Below are positions 1 to 9,926 of a stretch of 64,000 nucleotides of DNA, one piece after another. Both the position numbers and the translations under genes were made by a program. How positions within the stretch are numbered: position 1 is the first letter of the stretch; every line of letters starts with the position of its first letter. The DNA is from Mycoplasmopsis glycophila (GTDB lineage: Bacteria > Bacillota_I > Bacilli_A > Mycoplasmatales > Metamycoplasmataceae). Location: positions 372,001 to 436,000 of the forward strand of contig NZ_LR215024.1 in NCBI RefSeq assembly GCF_900660605.1, given 5' to 3'. The notes under the pieces are model-generated. The model was not told where the DNA came from. It saw only the letters and a program-made list of their open reading frames with translations, and did not search any database.

Positions 1-2
1 CT

Positions 3-263
3 AGAGTAGCTGGTAAAGAATTAGGTGAGTTTAAAGCTGGTGCATTTAAAACTGCTGAAAAGAATTATTTAAATATTATTCCTGTAGCAATTGTAAATTC
101 AGAAAAAGCGTTAGATTCAAGTCGTAAAGGACGTCTTAAAGTTACAGTTTCATTTTTAAAACCAATTAAAGCAAGTACTTTTGTCGGTCAAGATAATAAA
201 GCACTAGGAGAAAAAGTTAGAAAATTAATTTCTGATGAAATAAATAAATATGAACAACAATAA
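3..263 (+). CDS. plsC: 1-acyl-sn-glycerol-3-phosphate acyltransferase, C-terminal part (cut by window start)
   Basis: Only the last 86 residues are visible. They begin RVAGKELGEFKAGAFK and continue with NIIPVAIVNS. This matches the part of PlsC/LPLAT acyltransferases just after the FPEGTR motif (R-x-G-x-L-x-x-FKxGAF...VPIxPVAI), so the upstream catalytic HxxxxD motif lies outside the window. PlsC makes phosphatidic acid from lysophosphatidic acid at the membrane. Its stop overlaps the scpA start by 14 bases, so the two genes are translationally linked. Identification rests on a short but characteristic segment. Confidence 0.72.
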   Translation, partial: RVAGKELGEFKAGAFKTAEKNYLNIIPVAIVNSEKALDSSRKGRLKVTVSFLKPIKASTFVGQDNKALGEKVRKLISDEINKYEQQ

Positions 264-1041
264 TGAAAATTTAGTAAATCAAACTAATTCTGAAGACTTT
301 CGGATTGAAGAATATACTTTCAAATTCCAAAATTTTGATGGTCCACTTGATTTACTTTTATCACTTGTTAAAGATAAAAAAATTAGTTTGTTTGAAATTA
401 ATTTACTTGAAATAGCAAATCAATATCTAAAAATTATTTCACAAATTCGTGAAAGCGAAATTGATTTAGCTAGCGATTATTTAGTTATGGCCGCTTCGCT
501 AATTCAACTCAAAGCCAAACTTCTTTTAGATAATCCAAATGAAGAAGAACAACAAGAAGTAGAACAAGAAAAACAACAACTTTTACAACAATTAATCGAA
601 TATCAACAATTTAAGAACCTCAAAGACACTTTGAAAAAATTTGAGGACGAAAGACAAGAAATTTTTATCAAAAAACCAAGTAATGTAGATGAGTTTATTT
701 TAGATGATGATAATTCGCAATTAGATGGTCACTCTAACCCTGTAAAGCTTATTTCTGTGCTTCGGAAAATGTTTGAGAGAATTTATGCGAATAAACTTCG
801 TCAAACTAAAATTGATAATTTTAATTTAACTCCTGCTGAACAAGTGGTCAAAATTAAAGAACTTTTAGCAACTAGAAAAACGTTAGAATTTGAAGAAATT
901 TTTAATCAACCAAGTTTAAAACACTTTATTGTAACTTTAATTGCTCTGTTAGATTTAGCGAGACAACAATACCTTAAAATTGAACAAGATAATCAATTTG
1001 ATAAATTAAGAATAATTAAAGGAGATTTCCATGAAGAATAA
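250..1041 (+). CDS. scpA: Segregation and condensation protein A
   Basis: The 263-aa protein carries the N-terminal kleisin signature of ScpA: FDGPLDLLLSLVKDKKISLFEINLLEIANQYL at residues ~29-60, followed by the helical ASDYLVMAASLIQLKAKLLL stretch. ScpA bridges the SMC dimer and recruits ScpB, working in chromosome condensation and segregation. It starts inside the end of plsC and overlaps scpB by 11 bases, giving a plsC-scpA-scpB transcription unit typical of mollicutes. A Gln/Glu-rich insert at residues ~97-117 (EEEQQEVEQEKQQLLQQ) is a lineage feature. Length is usual for the family. Confidence 0.93.
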   Translation: MNNNNENLVNQTNSEDFRIEEYTFKFQNFDGPLDLLLSLVKDKKISLFEINLLEIANQYLKIISQIRESEIDLASDYLVMAASLIQLKAKLLLDNPNEEEQQEVEQEKQQLLQQLIEYQQFKNLKDTLKKFEDERQEIFIKKPSNVDEFILDDDNSQLDGHSNPVKLISVLRKMFERIYANKLRQTKIDNFNLTPAEQVVKIKELLATRKTLEFEEIFNQPSLKHFIVTLIALLDLARQQYLKIEQDNQFDKLRIIKGDFHEE

Positions 1042-1606
1042 AATTTTAGAAGCGCTTTTATATATTCAAGGTGATGATGGTTTAACTTTAGAACAAGTTC
1101 AAGAAATTTTTGCGCTAAATAATTTAGCTGAAGCTAAAAAAGTTTTACAAGATTTTCTAAAAAGCTTTAATGAGCAAGAACGTGGTCTTAAAGTTGTCTC
1201 TTTTAATGAAGTGTATAAATTAGCAACCAGAGAAAGTGTTAAAGAATATATTCAAAAATTAGTTTCTGTAACTAAAAAACAAAAACTTTCTAATGCTGCT
1301 ATTGAAGTAGCTGGAATTATTGCTTATAAACAACCAATTACAAGAGGTCAAATTGCTACAATTCGTGGTGTAGCTAGTGACCAGGTTATTAACACATTAC
1401 TTGCTAAAGGTGTAATTGAAGAAGTTGGTATTTCTCCAACTGTTGGTCATCCAGTTTTATACGGAGTAACTAACAAGTTTTATGATTATTTTAAAATTTC
1501 TACAATGAGAGATTTACCTTCGCTTAATGATTTTAATTATATTGAAGGACTTGACAATGAATCAAGCAATGAGTTTGATTTATTTAGTAGTCAAAGAGAA
1601 GAATAA
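1031..1606 (+). CDS. scpB: Segregation and condensation protein B
   Basis: The 191-aa winged-helix protein shows the conserved ScpB core AAIEVAGIIAYKQPITRGQIATIRGVASDQVINTLL, with the following GHPVLYGVTNKFYDYF. ScpB dimers bind the ScpA kleisin and regulate the SMC ATPase. A good ribosome site (AAAGGAGA) lies inside the end of scpA just before the ATG at 1031. The gene overlaps scpA, as expected for subunits made in fixed ratio. The C-terminal tail is acidic and variable, which is normal for the family. Confidence 0.93.
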   Translation: MKNKILEALLYIQGDDGLTLEQVQEIFALNNLAEAKKVLQDFLKSFNEQERGLKVVSFNEVYKLATRESVKEYIQKLVSVTKKQKLSNAAIEVAGIIAYKQPITRGQIATIRGVASDQVINTLLAKGVIEEVGISPTVGHPVLYGVTNKFYDYFKISTMRDLPSLNDFNYIEGLDNESSNEFDLFSSQREE

Positions 1607-1648
1607 TCCATAGAAAGGATTATTTTTTAATAAATAAGGAGATAATTT

Positions 1649-2503
1649 ATGTTTGAATTAATTGCAACCAAAAATGATGCAGGGCGAACTTTGTTTAAAC
1701 TTTTAATTAAGTATTTAAATAATTTGCCAATCAGCAAGTTAGAAAAGCTCTTCAGAAAAAAAGATATTAAAGTAAATGGTAAAAGAACAAACGATAAAAG
1801 TTTAATTGTTAGCGAAGGCGATCACATTGTAGTTTATGGTGCTACAGATGTTCAAAAAGAGCAAGTTAAAGAAACTCCAACTCAGTTTCTGCAATTAGAA
1901 ATTTTATATGAAGATGACAATATTTTAGTCATTAACAAACCATGTGGAGTAGAGGTGCATGGTGATAATAATTGCCTTGATAATCAAGTACTCAAATATT
2001 TAAAATATAAACAAGTAGATAGTTTTAAGCCATCTCATGTAGGACGTTTAGATAAAGATACTAGCGGAATCATTCTTTACGCGAAAACTTATTTAGCTCT
2101 AGTAGCTTTAAATGATAATAGCAAACACTTTACTAAAAAATATTTATTTTTAAGCGATTTCGAAGAAGAAAAACGTGTTGTTGAACTTTATATGTTTAAA
2201 GACTATCAAACAGGGAAAATGAAAGCTTCACGAACACCTGTTGAAAATAGCAAGAAAGCTATTACTATTTTAACTTTTGATGGTAAGCGTAAAATGGCAG
2301 AAATTTTAACCGGAAGAAAACATCAAATTAGAGTTGCACTTCAAAACATTGGAAAACCAATTTATGGTGATAAAAAATACGGTGGTAAAAAAGCTTCACG
2401 TTTAATGCTTCATTCATATTATCTTCAATTAAATGGACTTAAAAATGAGCTTGCTTATTTAAATAAAGTTGAATTTTATTCACTTCCAAAATGACCAAAA
2501 TAA
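1649..2503 (+). CDS. RluC/RluD-family rRNA pseudouridine synthase
   Basis: The 284-aa protein has an N-terminal S4-like RNA-binding segment (KLEKLFRKKDIKVNGKRTND) followed by a pseudouridine synthase domain. The catalytic motif is HVGRLDKDTSGIILYAKT, where the Asp of RLDKDTSG is the nucleophile, and GRKHQIRVAL is the second family motif. It converts specific uridines of 23S rRNA to pseudouridine. The apparent TGA stop at 2492-2494 is read as Trp, so the protein ends SLPKWPK at TAA 2501-2503. It sits between scpB and gatC, 42 bases after scpB. Which rRNA position it modifies (RluB/C/D) cannot be decided from sequence alone. Confidence 0.85.
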
Positions 2504-2520
2504 GAAGGAGAAAATAAGAT

Positions 2521-2823
2521 ATGTTAAAAATGGATAAAGATAAACTAAAAGACATTGTTAGCTCACTTATGTTTGAACCTACTGATGATGTACTTTTACA
2601 TATTACAGAAAATTGAACAGAAATTCAAAAACAATTAAGTTGATTAGATGAACTAGATCTTGCAAACATTGACCCAATGACTCATATTAACGAAAATTAT
2701 CAAATTGACTTTTTAAGAGACGATGAAGTAAATACAACATGAAGCATCACAAAAGAAGATATTTTAAAAAATGCAGCAGATAAAGATAGTGATTATGTAA
2801 TTTTAACAAAGGTGGTTAAATAA
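2521..2823 (+). CDS. gatC: Asp-tRNA(Asn)/Glu-tRNA(Gln) amidotransferase subunit C
   Basis: A 100-aa protein begins MLKMDKDKLKDIVSSLMFEP and contains the GatC-like LDELDLANIDPMTHINENYQ segment (canonical 'L..id...v.PM.h'). Several in-frame TGA codons encode Trp. GatC is the small belt subunit that stabilises the GatA-GatB complex, which amidates misacylated Glu-tRNA(Gln). A strong ribosome site (AAGAAGGAGAA) precedes the ATG. The stop codon shares its last base with the gatA start, so gatC and gatA are coupled. The order gatC-gatA-gatB supports the assignment despite low sequence conservation. Confidence 0.85.
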
Positions 2824-4151
2824 TGGCTAATTTCAGAAAATTTCAAAATTTAGGTAATGCTTCTTTAGCTCTTGCAGAGCTACAAAATGATCATAATAAT
2901 GCTGTGGCTCATATTTATAGCACACCAAAACAAATTACTCAATCTGGTAAATTAGCCAATGCAACTTTAACAATTAAAGATGTTTTTGCAACAGATGATT
3001 TACCAACCCAAGCTAGTTCAAAACTTTTAGAAAATTTCCAACCTAGTTACAATGCAACTGTTGTGGAAAAATTACTTAATGAAGGCGCTATAGCACTTGC
3101 TAAAGTTCACAATGATGAACTAGCACTTGGTGGAACAGGAACACATAGTGGTTTTGGATTAATTGTTAACCCAAAAGATCCACAAAGATTTGTTGGTGGT
3201 TCATCATCTGGTTCAGCTGCTACCTTTACTTCTAATATTGGTATTGCACTTGGAAGTGATACAGGAGATTCTGTTCGTTTACCTGGTAGTTACAATGGTG
3301 TACCTGGATTCAAACCTTCATATGGTGCAATTAGTCGTTATGGAATGTTCGCTTACGCTTCTTCGCTTGATACTGTAGCTTATTTTGCACACAATGTTAA
3401 TGATTTAATTTGTATTTCACAAAGTGTTTTTGGTAAAGATGAAAAAGATATGACTACAGTTGAAGTAGCAATTGACAATGTTACTAAAACAAAACCAACT
3501 AAAGTTATTGCACTTGACTTTAGCGAAAACGTTGAAGAATATGTCAAAGTAGCTTTTGACAATTTTGTACAAAAACTTCAAAATGAAGGTGTAGAGGTAC
3601 AAATAATTAAACCAAATCTTACTATTTTAAAAACAATTAAGCCAGTTTATCAAATTGTAAGCTTCTCAGAAGCTTCATCAAATCTTTCGAACTTAAATGG
3701 TGTTGCGTTCGGAAATCGTGTTAATGGTGATTCATGAGAAGAAGTTATGAAACAAACACGTAGCTTGAAATTTGGAAAAATGGTACAAGAAAGACTAAGT
3801 CTTGGTAGTTATTTCCTTTATCAAGAAAATCAAGCTGAAATTTTTATTAAAGCACAAAAAGCAAGAAGAGTTATTAAAAATTATTTAACAAGTCTTCATG
3901 AACAAGCTGATGCAGTTATTTATCCAGCTTATGGTGGAGTTGCTCCTTTATTTGCTAATCCAGCTTCATATGGAGTTATGGATTACATTCTAACTGGAAG
4001 TAATTTAGTTGGAAACCCATCTTTAACAATCCCGCTTGCAACACATCAAAATTTACCTTTTAGTTTAGCTATTGATGCAAAAATTTATGAAGATGCTAAA
4101 TTACTTGGTATTGCCGAATACTTCGAAGAATTAATTAAGGGAGGTAAGTAA
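2823..4151 (+). CDS. gatA: Glu-tRNA(Gln)/Asp-tRNA(Asn) amidotransferase subunit A
   Basis: The 442-aa amidase-signature protein contains the catalytic Ser-cisSer-Lys region. The Lys lies in LTIKDVFATDD and the Gly/Ser-rich signature is VGGSSSGSAATFTSNIGIALGSDTGDSVRLPG. It hydrolyses glutamine or asparagine and channels ammonia to GatB. An in-frame TGA at 3735-3737 (Trp) joins the two parts. The start is coupled to gatC by a one-base overlap, and the stop is likewise coupled to gatB at 4151. The length is a little shorter than bacterial GatA (~480 aa), normal for mycoplasmas. Confidence 0.95.
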
Positions 4152-5572
4152 TGAATAATTTTGAAACTATTATTGGAATTGAAATTCACCTAGAATTAAA
4201 AACCAAAACTAAAATGTTTTCGCCTGCTGAAATTAATTTTAATGCCGCCCCTAATACTTGTGCAAATCAAATTGATTTAGCTTATCCTGGAACTTTACCT
4301 TTAATTAATAAACAAGCAGTTAAATTCGCTATTGCTTTAGCAAAAGCATTTCACATGGAAATTGATCGTGAATTACACTTCGACCGTAAAAATTATTTTT
4401 ATCCAGATTTACCAAAAGGTTTTCAAATCACTCAATTTTATAGACCAATTGGTAAAGAAGGATACGTTGAAATCAAAACTAGCGAAGGACTTAAAAAAAT
4501 CGCAATTGAACGTATTCACCTTGAAGAAGATACTGCAAGACAACATCACGATGAAGATGGAACCAAGTTAGATTACAACCGTGCCGGAATCCCGCTCATC
4601 GAAATAGTTACTCACCCAGTTATTCGAAGTGCTGAAGAAGCAGCTGCTTATGTTGATATGATTAAAAAAATCGCTTTATCACTTGAAATTTCTGAAGCTA
4701 AACTCGAGCAAGGAAGTTTAAGAGCTGATATTAATATTTCACTTCGTCCTAAAGGTTATCCAAAATTTGGAACCAAAGTTGAAATCAAAAATATGAATTC
4801 ACTTTCAAATATTAAAAAAGCAATTGAATTCGAAATTGTTGAACAACGTAAAAAAATTATGCTTGGACAAGAAATCTTGCAACAAACTAAAAGATTTGAT
4901 GATAAAACAAACTCTAACATTGTTATGAGAACTAAAACAGGAACAGTTGATTACAAATACTTCCCTGAACCAAATATTCCTTTTATTAAGCTTTCAAATC
5001 AATTTGTCGATGATGTTATTTTACAAGAACTTCCACTTGAAAAAGAAGCTCGTTATCTTGAATCTAATATCCCAAACATCTATGTTGCATCACTTATTGA
5101 TGATTTTGAATTAGCTAAATATTTTGACTCAATTAATTATGAAGACAAAAACAAACTAGCAAAAGTATTTTTTGCTGAAATTGTCTCATTAGCAAATGCG
5201 CAAGGAGTTCCTGCCTACCAAGTAAACATCAAACCAGAGCACATCAAAATAGCTCTTGAGCTTTTAGATGATGAAATTATTTCAGGTAAATCACTTAAAA
5301 AATTAATTCCATTACTTCAAAACTTTGAAGGTAATGTCGACGATCTTTTAGATCAGCACAACCTAAAACAAATTACAGATCCAAACTTAATTACTAAATT
5401 AGCTAACGAAATCATGGAGAAAAACGAAGCTCTTTTATCAGAATACCCAACACGCCCAGAAAGAGTTATTAAATTTATTTTAGGCGACATTATGAAACAA
5501 ACAGGTGGACAAGTTAACCCTAAAGTTTCAAATGAAATTGTTGTAAATTTACTTAACGAAAAATTTAATTAA
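4151..5572 (+). CDS. gatB: Glu-tRNA(Gln)/Asp-tRNA(Asn) amidotransferase subunit B
   Basis: The 473-aa protein shows the GatB signature from its start: ETIIGIEIHLELKTKTKMFSP, then DRKNYFYPDLPKGFQITQ, the cradle motif IHLEEDTARQHH and DYNRAGIPLIEIVTHP. It activates the Glu-tRNA(Gln) carboxylate with ATP and transamidates it. The C-terminal YqeY-like tail (residues ~330-473) contacts tRNA. This is the third gene of gatCAB. Mollicutes lack GlnRS, so this complex is the expected route to Gln-tRNA, and tRNA-Gln lies later in this window. Confidence 0.96.
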   Translation: MNNFETIIGIEIHLELKTKTKMFSPAEINFNAAPNTCANQIDLAYPGTLPLINKQAVKFAIALAKAFHMEIDRELHFDRKNYFYPDLPKGFQITQFYRPIGKEGYVEIKTSEGLKKIAIERIHLEEDTARQHHDEDGTKLDYNRAGIPLIEIVTHPVIRSAEEAAAYVDMIKKIALSLEISEAKLEQGSLRADINISLRPKGYPKFGTKVEIKNMNSLSNIKKAIEFEIVEQRKKIMLGQEILQQTKRFDDKTNSNIVMRTKTGTVDYKYFPEPNIPFIKLSNQFVDDVILQELPLEKEARYLESNIPNIYVASLIDDFELAKYFDSINYEDKNKLAKVFFAEIVSLANAQGVPAYQVNIKPEHIKIALELLDDEIISGKSLKKLIPLLQNFEGNVDDLLDQHNLKQITDPNLITKLANEIMEKNEALLSEYPTRPERVIKFILGDIMKQTGGQVNPKVSNEIVVNLLNEKFN

Positions 5573-5585
5573 ATTATAATTAATC

Positions 5586-5653
5586 AATATCTAAAACAAC
5601 CTTAAAGTAATTTAACCAAGGAATTACTTTAGGACTGTTGTTGTATGGATATT
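5586..5653 (+). ncRNA. Candidate structured RNA in the gatB 3' region
   Basis: Three nested complementary segments fold this 68-base stretch into one long imperfect hairpin: AATATC (5586-5591) with GATATT (5648-5653), ACAAC (5596-5600) with GTTGT (5637-5641), and AAAGTAATT (5604-5612) with AATTACTTT (5622-5630). The loop is nine bases. It starts about 14 bases after the gatB stop and is followed by a separate intrinsic terminator. It could be a 3' UTR stabiliser or a small RNA. I do not recognise a known family. Confidence 0.35.
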
Positions 5654-5662
5654 AAGAAAAGA

Positions 5663-5702
5663 AAAAACGAAAGAGAATTTTAATTTCATCTTTCGTTTTT
5701 TT
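5663..5702. terminator. Bidirectional intrinsic terminator between gatB and res
   Basis: AAAACGAAAGA pairs with TCTTTCGTTTT, with a T-run after it and an A-run before it. It can therefore stop transcripts from gatB (plus strand) and from res (minus strand), which converge here. Confidence 0.8.
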
Positions 5703-5741
5703 GTTCATCTTTGTTGTTTAATTTGAAGCTTAAATGTAATT

Positions 5742-8101
5742 TTAAACGTTATTTTCCACATCTTTAATGATGTCATTTAAAAGATCTTTCAGTCTATGAT
5801 AATCTTGGATTTTATTGTTAACATTTTCAATTGTAGACATTCCATTGAATTTATCTTCTTCTGGTTTAAAGACAACTAATGTGAATGAATCTTTGATAAT
5901 TTTTAAGTCTTTTTGGTAGAAAAACTCTTTATAACCTTCCATGATTTTTTTGGTTTTTTCTTCATCATAATCATTGATTGATTTAACTTCGATTGCCACG
6001 AAATGATCTTTTATTTTTAAAATATAATCCGGGAAAGATTTTCGAATATCTTTTGATGTTCCGTCAATGTATTCGAAATAGACACCTGTATGAACTGGAT
6101 TGATAGCTCATGTTTGAATTGGCTGTATATTATTGATTTTTAGATCTAAAAATGTTCTTAATTTATTTAAGAATTCTTTTTCTGGATTTGAACTATAAAT
6201 AAGGAACTTATCTTCTTCTTTTATTTTTTTCGAACCACGTACTTCTTTTGATAAGTAATAACTTTGATATGCTGATTTAATATTTAAATTTTCTTCAAGT
6301 TTAAGTTTTAATACGTTTAATTTATATGTCGATTCTATTTTTTCTACCGAAACAAAATCAGGAAGTTTTGTTTTGACGATTTTATAATCAACTCCTTTTT
6401 TAGCTTTGTGTTGTTCTTCTTGAAAACTCAAGTATATTTTTCTGATTTCACTTTTACAGATTGTAAAAAAAGCATAAACAACAAGTTCGTAGCTTAAATT
6501 TAGTTCTTTTGCTACATCTTTTAATTTGCTTAAAACTTCACCTTTAAGTTTTTCGTTTCAATAATTTTTTTGTTTTCCAATTAACTCTTCATTAGCTAAA
6601 GCTAAATCAATAGTATTAAAAATAGCTTTGCTAATGATCTTTTTATCTGTATTTAAAAGATTTTCACTTTCAAAAACAATCTTTCCTTTTTCTTTAAATT
6701 CTGCGGTAAGTAATTCACACTTTTCTTCTATTTGCGAAGTATTTATAAGCTCTAATATTTTGTTTTGATATTCAATTGACCTTTTAAAATCGTAGTATTG
6801 CTTTTTATCTATCACACCCGATATAAATTCGGTATTTTTATACTCTCGCTTAAGCACGAAAGAAGCGTAATGTTCAATCGAAGGAACTTTTGAGTAAGAA
6901 TAAATATAGTAAGAAAAAGCAGGATTTTTTGAATCTCAATTCTCATTGTTAGTATCTTTTACTGCTGGATTTCTTTTGATTCTTCCAACAGTTTGAATGC
7001 TTAACGTTTTAGAAGAAACGTTTCTAAGTTGCACAAGCATACAAGCTCTAGGAATATCTCATCCTACGGAAGGGCCTACTTTAAAGATAATTATATCAAC
7101 ATCAGAATTATTTTTTGATATTTTTTCCAACGAAATTTCTTCTCTACCACTTGAATCTTTTTTATCATCTGAAAAATATGTAACCCAGTTTAAATGATAC
7201 TTATTAAGAACTGTTTTAATTTCTTCAATTGTTTTTTCAAATTCTTCTTGATTTTCTTGCGTTTTATTTTCAACTTGAATTAACATTGCTGGATTAATTC
7301 CTTTAAGACCATATTTGTTATCTTTGTCAATGTATGCTTCCTTAATCTTTTTGAATTTTTCGCAAGCTTTTGCAAGTAAATCTATATTTTCAATTTCATC
7401 TTCATCTAATTCATTTATTCCTTCGTTATAAACTAATCTTTCTTTTAATAGTTTTGTTGAATCTTCTTTTAATTCTTTTTCTGTAATTTCGACAATAATT
7501 GAATCATCAATATTTTGTGGAGTTGCGGTCATTTCAATATAAAAATGAGCAGCTTCTTTTAATTTATCATTAGCTTTTTGTGTATCTTCAATTAATTTAT
7601 TAGATTCATTAGCTCGATGTGCTTCATCACGAATGTAAATAAGTTCAGTATCTATTGAGTTTTTAATATTATCTAAAAAAGTATCTAAAATTCCTTCTTC
7701 GGTAAAAATTCTACCTTTCCCAAAAGAAGCAAGCCCAAAAATCAAAAGACCACCATTATGCATAACCGGGATATTTGCAGAATAATCTTTAACTTTATTA
7801 CCTGTTTTTGAAGAAGAAGGAGAAACAACGTGCTTGATTTCAAATTTATTATTTAAATAAGGTAAATACTTTTTTATATGTGTTTCTAATTGTTGCGGAA
7901 GCGCGGCATCAGAAATAGTTGCTAGTACAAAATTAACTTTTTACCATTGCTTTGACTAATTATTCTGTCAATTACATTAGAAATCATAAAAGTTTTACCA
8001 GCACCAGTTGGGGCTTTAAAGATTACTTTGTTTTTGGGTGAAAGATCAAAAGAATTAGCGATTTCGCTTACAGCTCTTTCTTGAACATTAGTTAGTTTCA
8101 T
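5742..8101 (-). pseudogene. res: Type III restriction endonuclease subunit Res (one frameshift)
   Basis: The preferred start is ATG at 8101-8099 with ribosome site GAGGA five bases upstream; an in-frame ATG exists at 8116. The N-terminus has the helicase motif I KAPTGAGKT. After a frame change at a five-T run (7938-7942; A5 on the coding strand) the reading continues VNFVLATISDAALP, then IRDEAHRANE (DEAH box), MTATPQN, and IQTVGRIKRNPAV (motif VI). A C-terminal PD-(D/E)xK nuclease follows: FPDYILKIKDHFVAIEVKS. One extra A would restore a continuous ~790-aa protein. All TGA interruptions downstream are Trp. Res cleaves DNA after ATP-driven movement, in complex with Mod. It overlaps the end of mod by 14 bases. 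As read, the gene yields only a ~60-aa peptide. Confidence 0.85.
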
Positions 8102-9883
8102 TTTGATCCTCATCATTTTTTAATGAATAAAGTTGTTTTAAATAATAAAGAATTCTTTCATGATCATCTTTTTCATCTAAATTAACATTAGCTAACTCTT
8201 GGACTTCTTTAATAAATAATTCAGTTTTTTCTTCTAAGCTATTATTTATATCAATTGAGAATTGTTTAGTTTCATAAACTTTTAAAGGCACTTGATAAGG
8301 TTCGTTTTTATCTAATCATTTGAAATTTGCATTTCCATCGGTACTTTTTCCTAATGAAATTCTATGTAATCTTTCATAAGTAACATTTTTGCCAATACCA
8401 TTTTCATTATTAGTTACTAGTGTCACGCTTCTATTCCCGCCATCTTCTCTATTTAAATCTCAAACAGCATGAGCAGTTGTTCCAGAACCTGCAAAAAAAT
8501 CAAGAACACGAGCATTTTTTGTTTGTTCTCATTTTCAATAAATATTTGATAAGTTCTACAGGTTTAGGGAAATCGAATGAATTTTTGTCATTTAAAATAT
8601 CTATTATTTCAGCTCCGCCATGTTGACTGTAGATATCTTCTTTTACATAATTATTTTCTTTAATTAATTCTATTTCTGTAATGTAACTTTCATACTCTTG
8701 TCCGGCGGACTCATTAATTATTTTCTTGCTTTTAGGGTCAAATTTTACAAATTGATATTGTTTTCGATAAGCTTGTCAATATCCTTGACTATTTTTATCA
8801 ATGAAAATAAAACCTAATTCATTACCTTTGTCAAATGTATCTTTACCTCAAGTATATCTAGCTGATTTAGGTTTTATAATGTTTGCATACAATTGAAAAT
8901 CAGTCCCATCTGGAGCTTTAATTAAATAATCAAGACTTTCCGTGTATTGAAAACTTCCGGTTGAAGAAGGACGGTGTAGATCTGTTAATTTGTAATATCC
9001 TCTTTGGTTAAAATATTCATCTTTATGTACATAACCAAGTTTTTTTAATTTTTCTTCATCATGAATTTTGTAATTAAACATAATTTTTTCTATATTCTTG
9101 GTATAAACTAGTATATATTCACAATTTTTAACAATTTTCTTTTTGTTTGAAGCATTTCCGCCAGGACCTTTTTTCTTAATTCAAGATAAATTAGCTACAA
9201 AATTCTCCTCTCCGAAAATTTCATCCATAAGAACTTTTAAGTATGCTTGTTCTGCATCATCAATTGATACAAAAATTACACCATCCTCTTTGAGAATGGT
9301 TCTAGCTTTCATAAGTCTTTCGCTAATCATGTTAAGTCAACCGTTACGAGAAAATTTGTCACGATAAATAAATTTGGAAGCCAACACATTTTCTTTGTCA
9401 TTGGCTAAATTATTGCCATCTTTTTGTGTTGCTTCAGTATTATAAGGAGGATCAAGATAGATTACATCATAATTAAAGTCAAGACCTGCTCTCTCTCTCT
9501 CTCTCTATTAATATTAAATTGTTTAAAACATCGAAGTTTTCACCGATGATTAGAATATCTTTTTCTTTTGAGTTATTAAGCTCAAGTTTTTCTACTCCAA
9601 AAGAAAGTTCTTTGTTTTCTTTAAGTAAAGTAATAAATTTGTTTGTAGTTATTGGTGTTGGAGCTACATCAAAAGTAAACCCAAGCTTAATTCTTTGAAT
9701 TAATAATTGGTAAATGTTTTGAACATCTTCTTCTTTTGCGCTTTCGATAATTGTTTTACAAAGTTCTTTTTGATCTTTGTTAAATGTGCTTGTAGATAGA
9801 TTGTCTATCTTTTCTAAATATTGTTCTTTTAATGATTTTTCTTCGTTGTCATTAAATATTGAAGTATTTAAATCTTTCTGCAT
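8088..9883 (-). pseudogene. mod: Type III DNA methyltransferase Mod, phase-variable (AG) tract, currently out of frame
   Basis: Start ATG 9883 has a strong site (AGGAGG). The reading runs ~130 aa to a (AG)9 tract (9489-9506), then hits a stop at 9473-9475. The catalytic frame resumes directly after the tract with YDVIYLDPPYNTE (motif IV), EDGVIFVSIDD and a target-recognition region containing RPSSTGSFQY. A second frame change at A6 (plus-strand T-run 8515-8520) leads into NARVLDFFAGSGTTAHAVWD (motif I). The motif order DPPY then FxGxG is that of beta-class N6-adenine Mods of type III systems. Ten or seven AG units would restore the first junction; five A's would restore the second. A full product would be ~598 aa. 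It forms an operon with res. Confidence 0.87.
9489..9506 (-). repeat. (AG)9 simple-sequence contingency tract inside mod
   Basis: Nine CT dinucleotides on the plus strand (AG on the coding strand) lie inside the mod reading frame about 130 codons from its start and directly before the catalytic DPPY region. With nine units the downstream frame is lost. Adding one unit, or removing two, joins the frames. Such tracts in type III mod genes are well-known phase-variation switches. Confidence 0.85.
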
Positions 9884-9911
9884 TTTAATCCTCCTATGAT
9901 ATGCTTTTTAA

Positions 9912-9917
9912 ATTATA
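9912..9917 (-). promoter_or_regulatory. Probable -10 element of the mod-res operon
   Basis: TATAAT on the minus strand lies 29 bases before the mod start and ~18 bases before its AGGAGG site. No clear -35 is seen, which is common in mycoplasmas. The box lies within the 5' edge of the truncated LlaJI-like gene. Confidence 0.45.
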
Positions 9918-9926
9918 TTAAATTTA

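Noticed and set aside
8420-9367. Plus-strand ORFs within mod (e.g. 8420-8626, 9143-9367)
   Set aside because: They lie opposite the conserved Mod catalytic and target-recognition sequence and have no ribosome sites or domain features.
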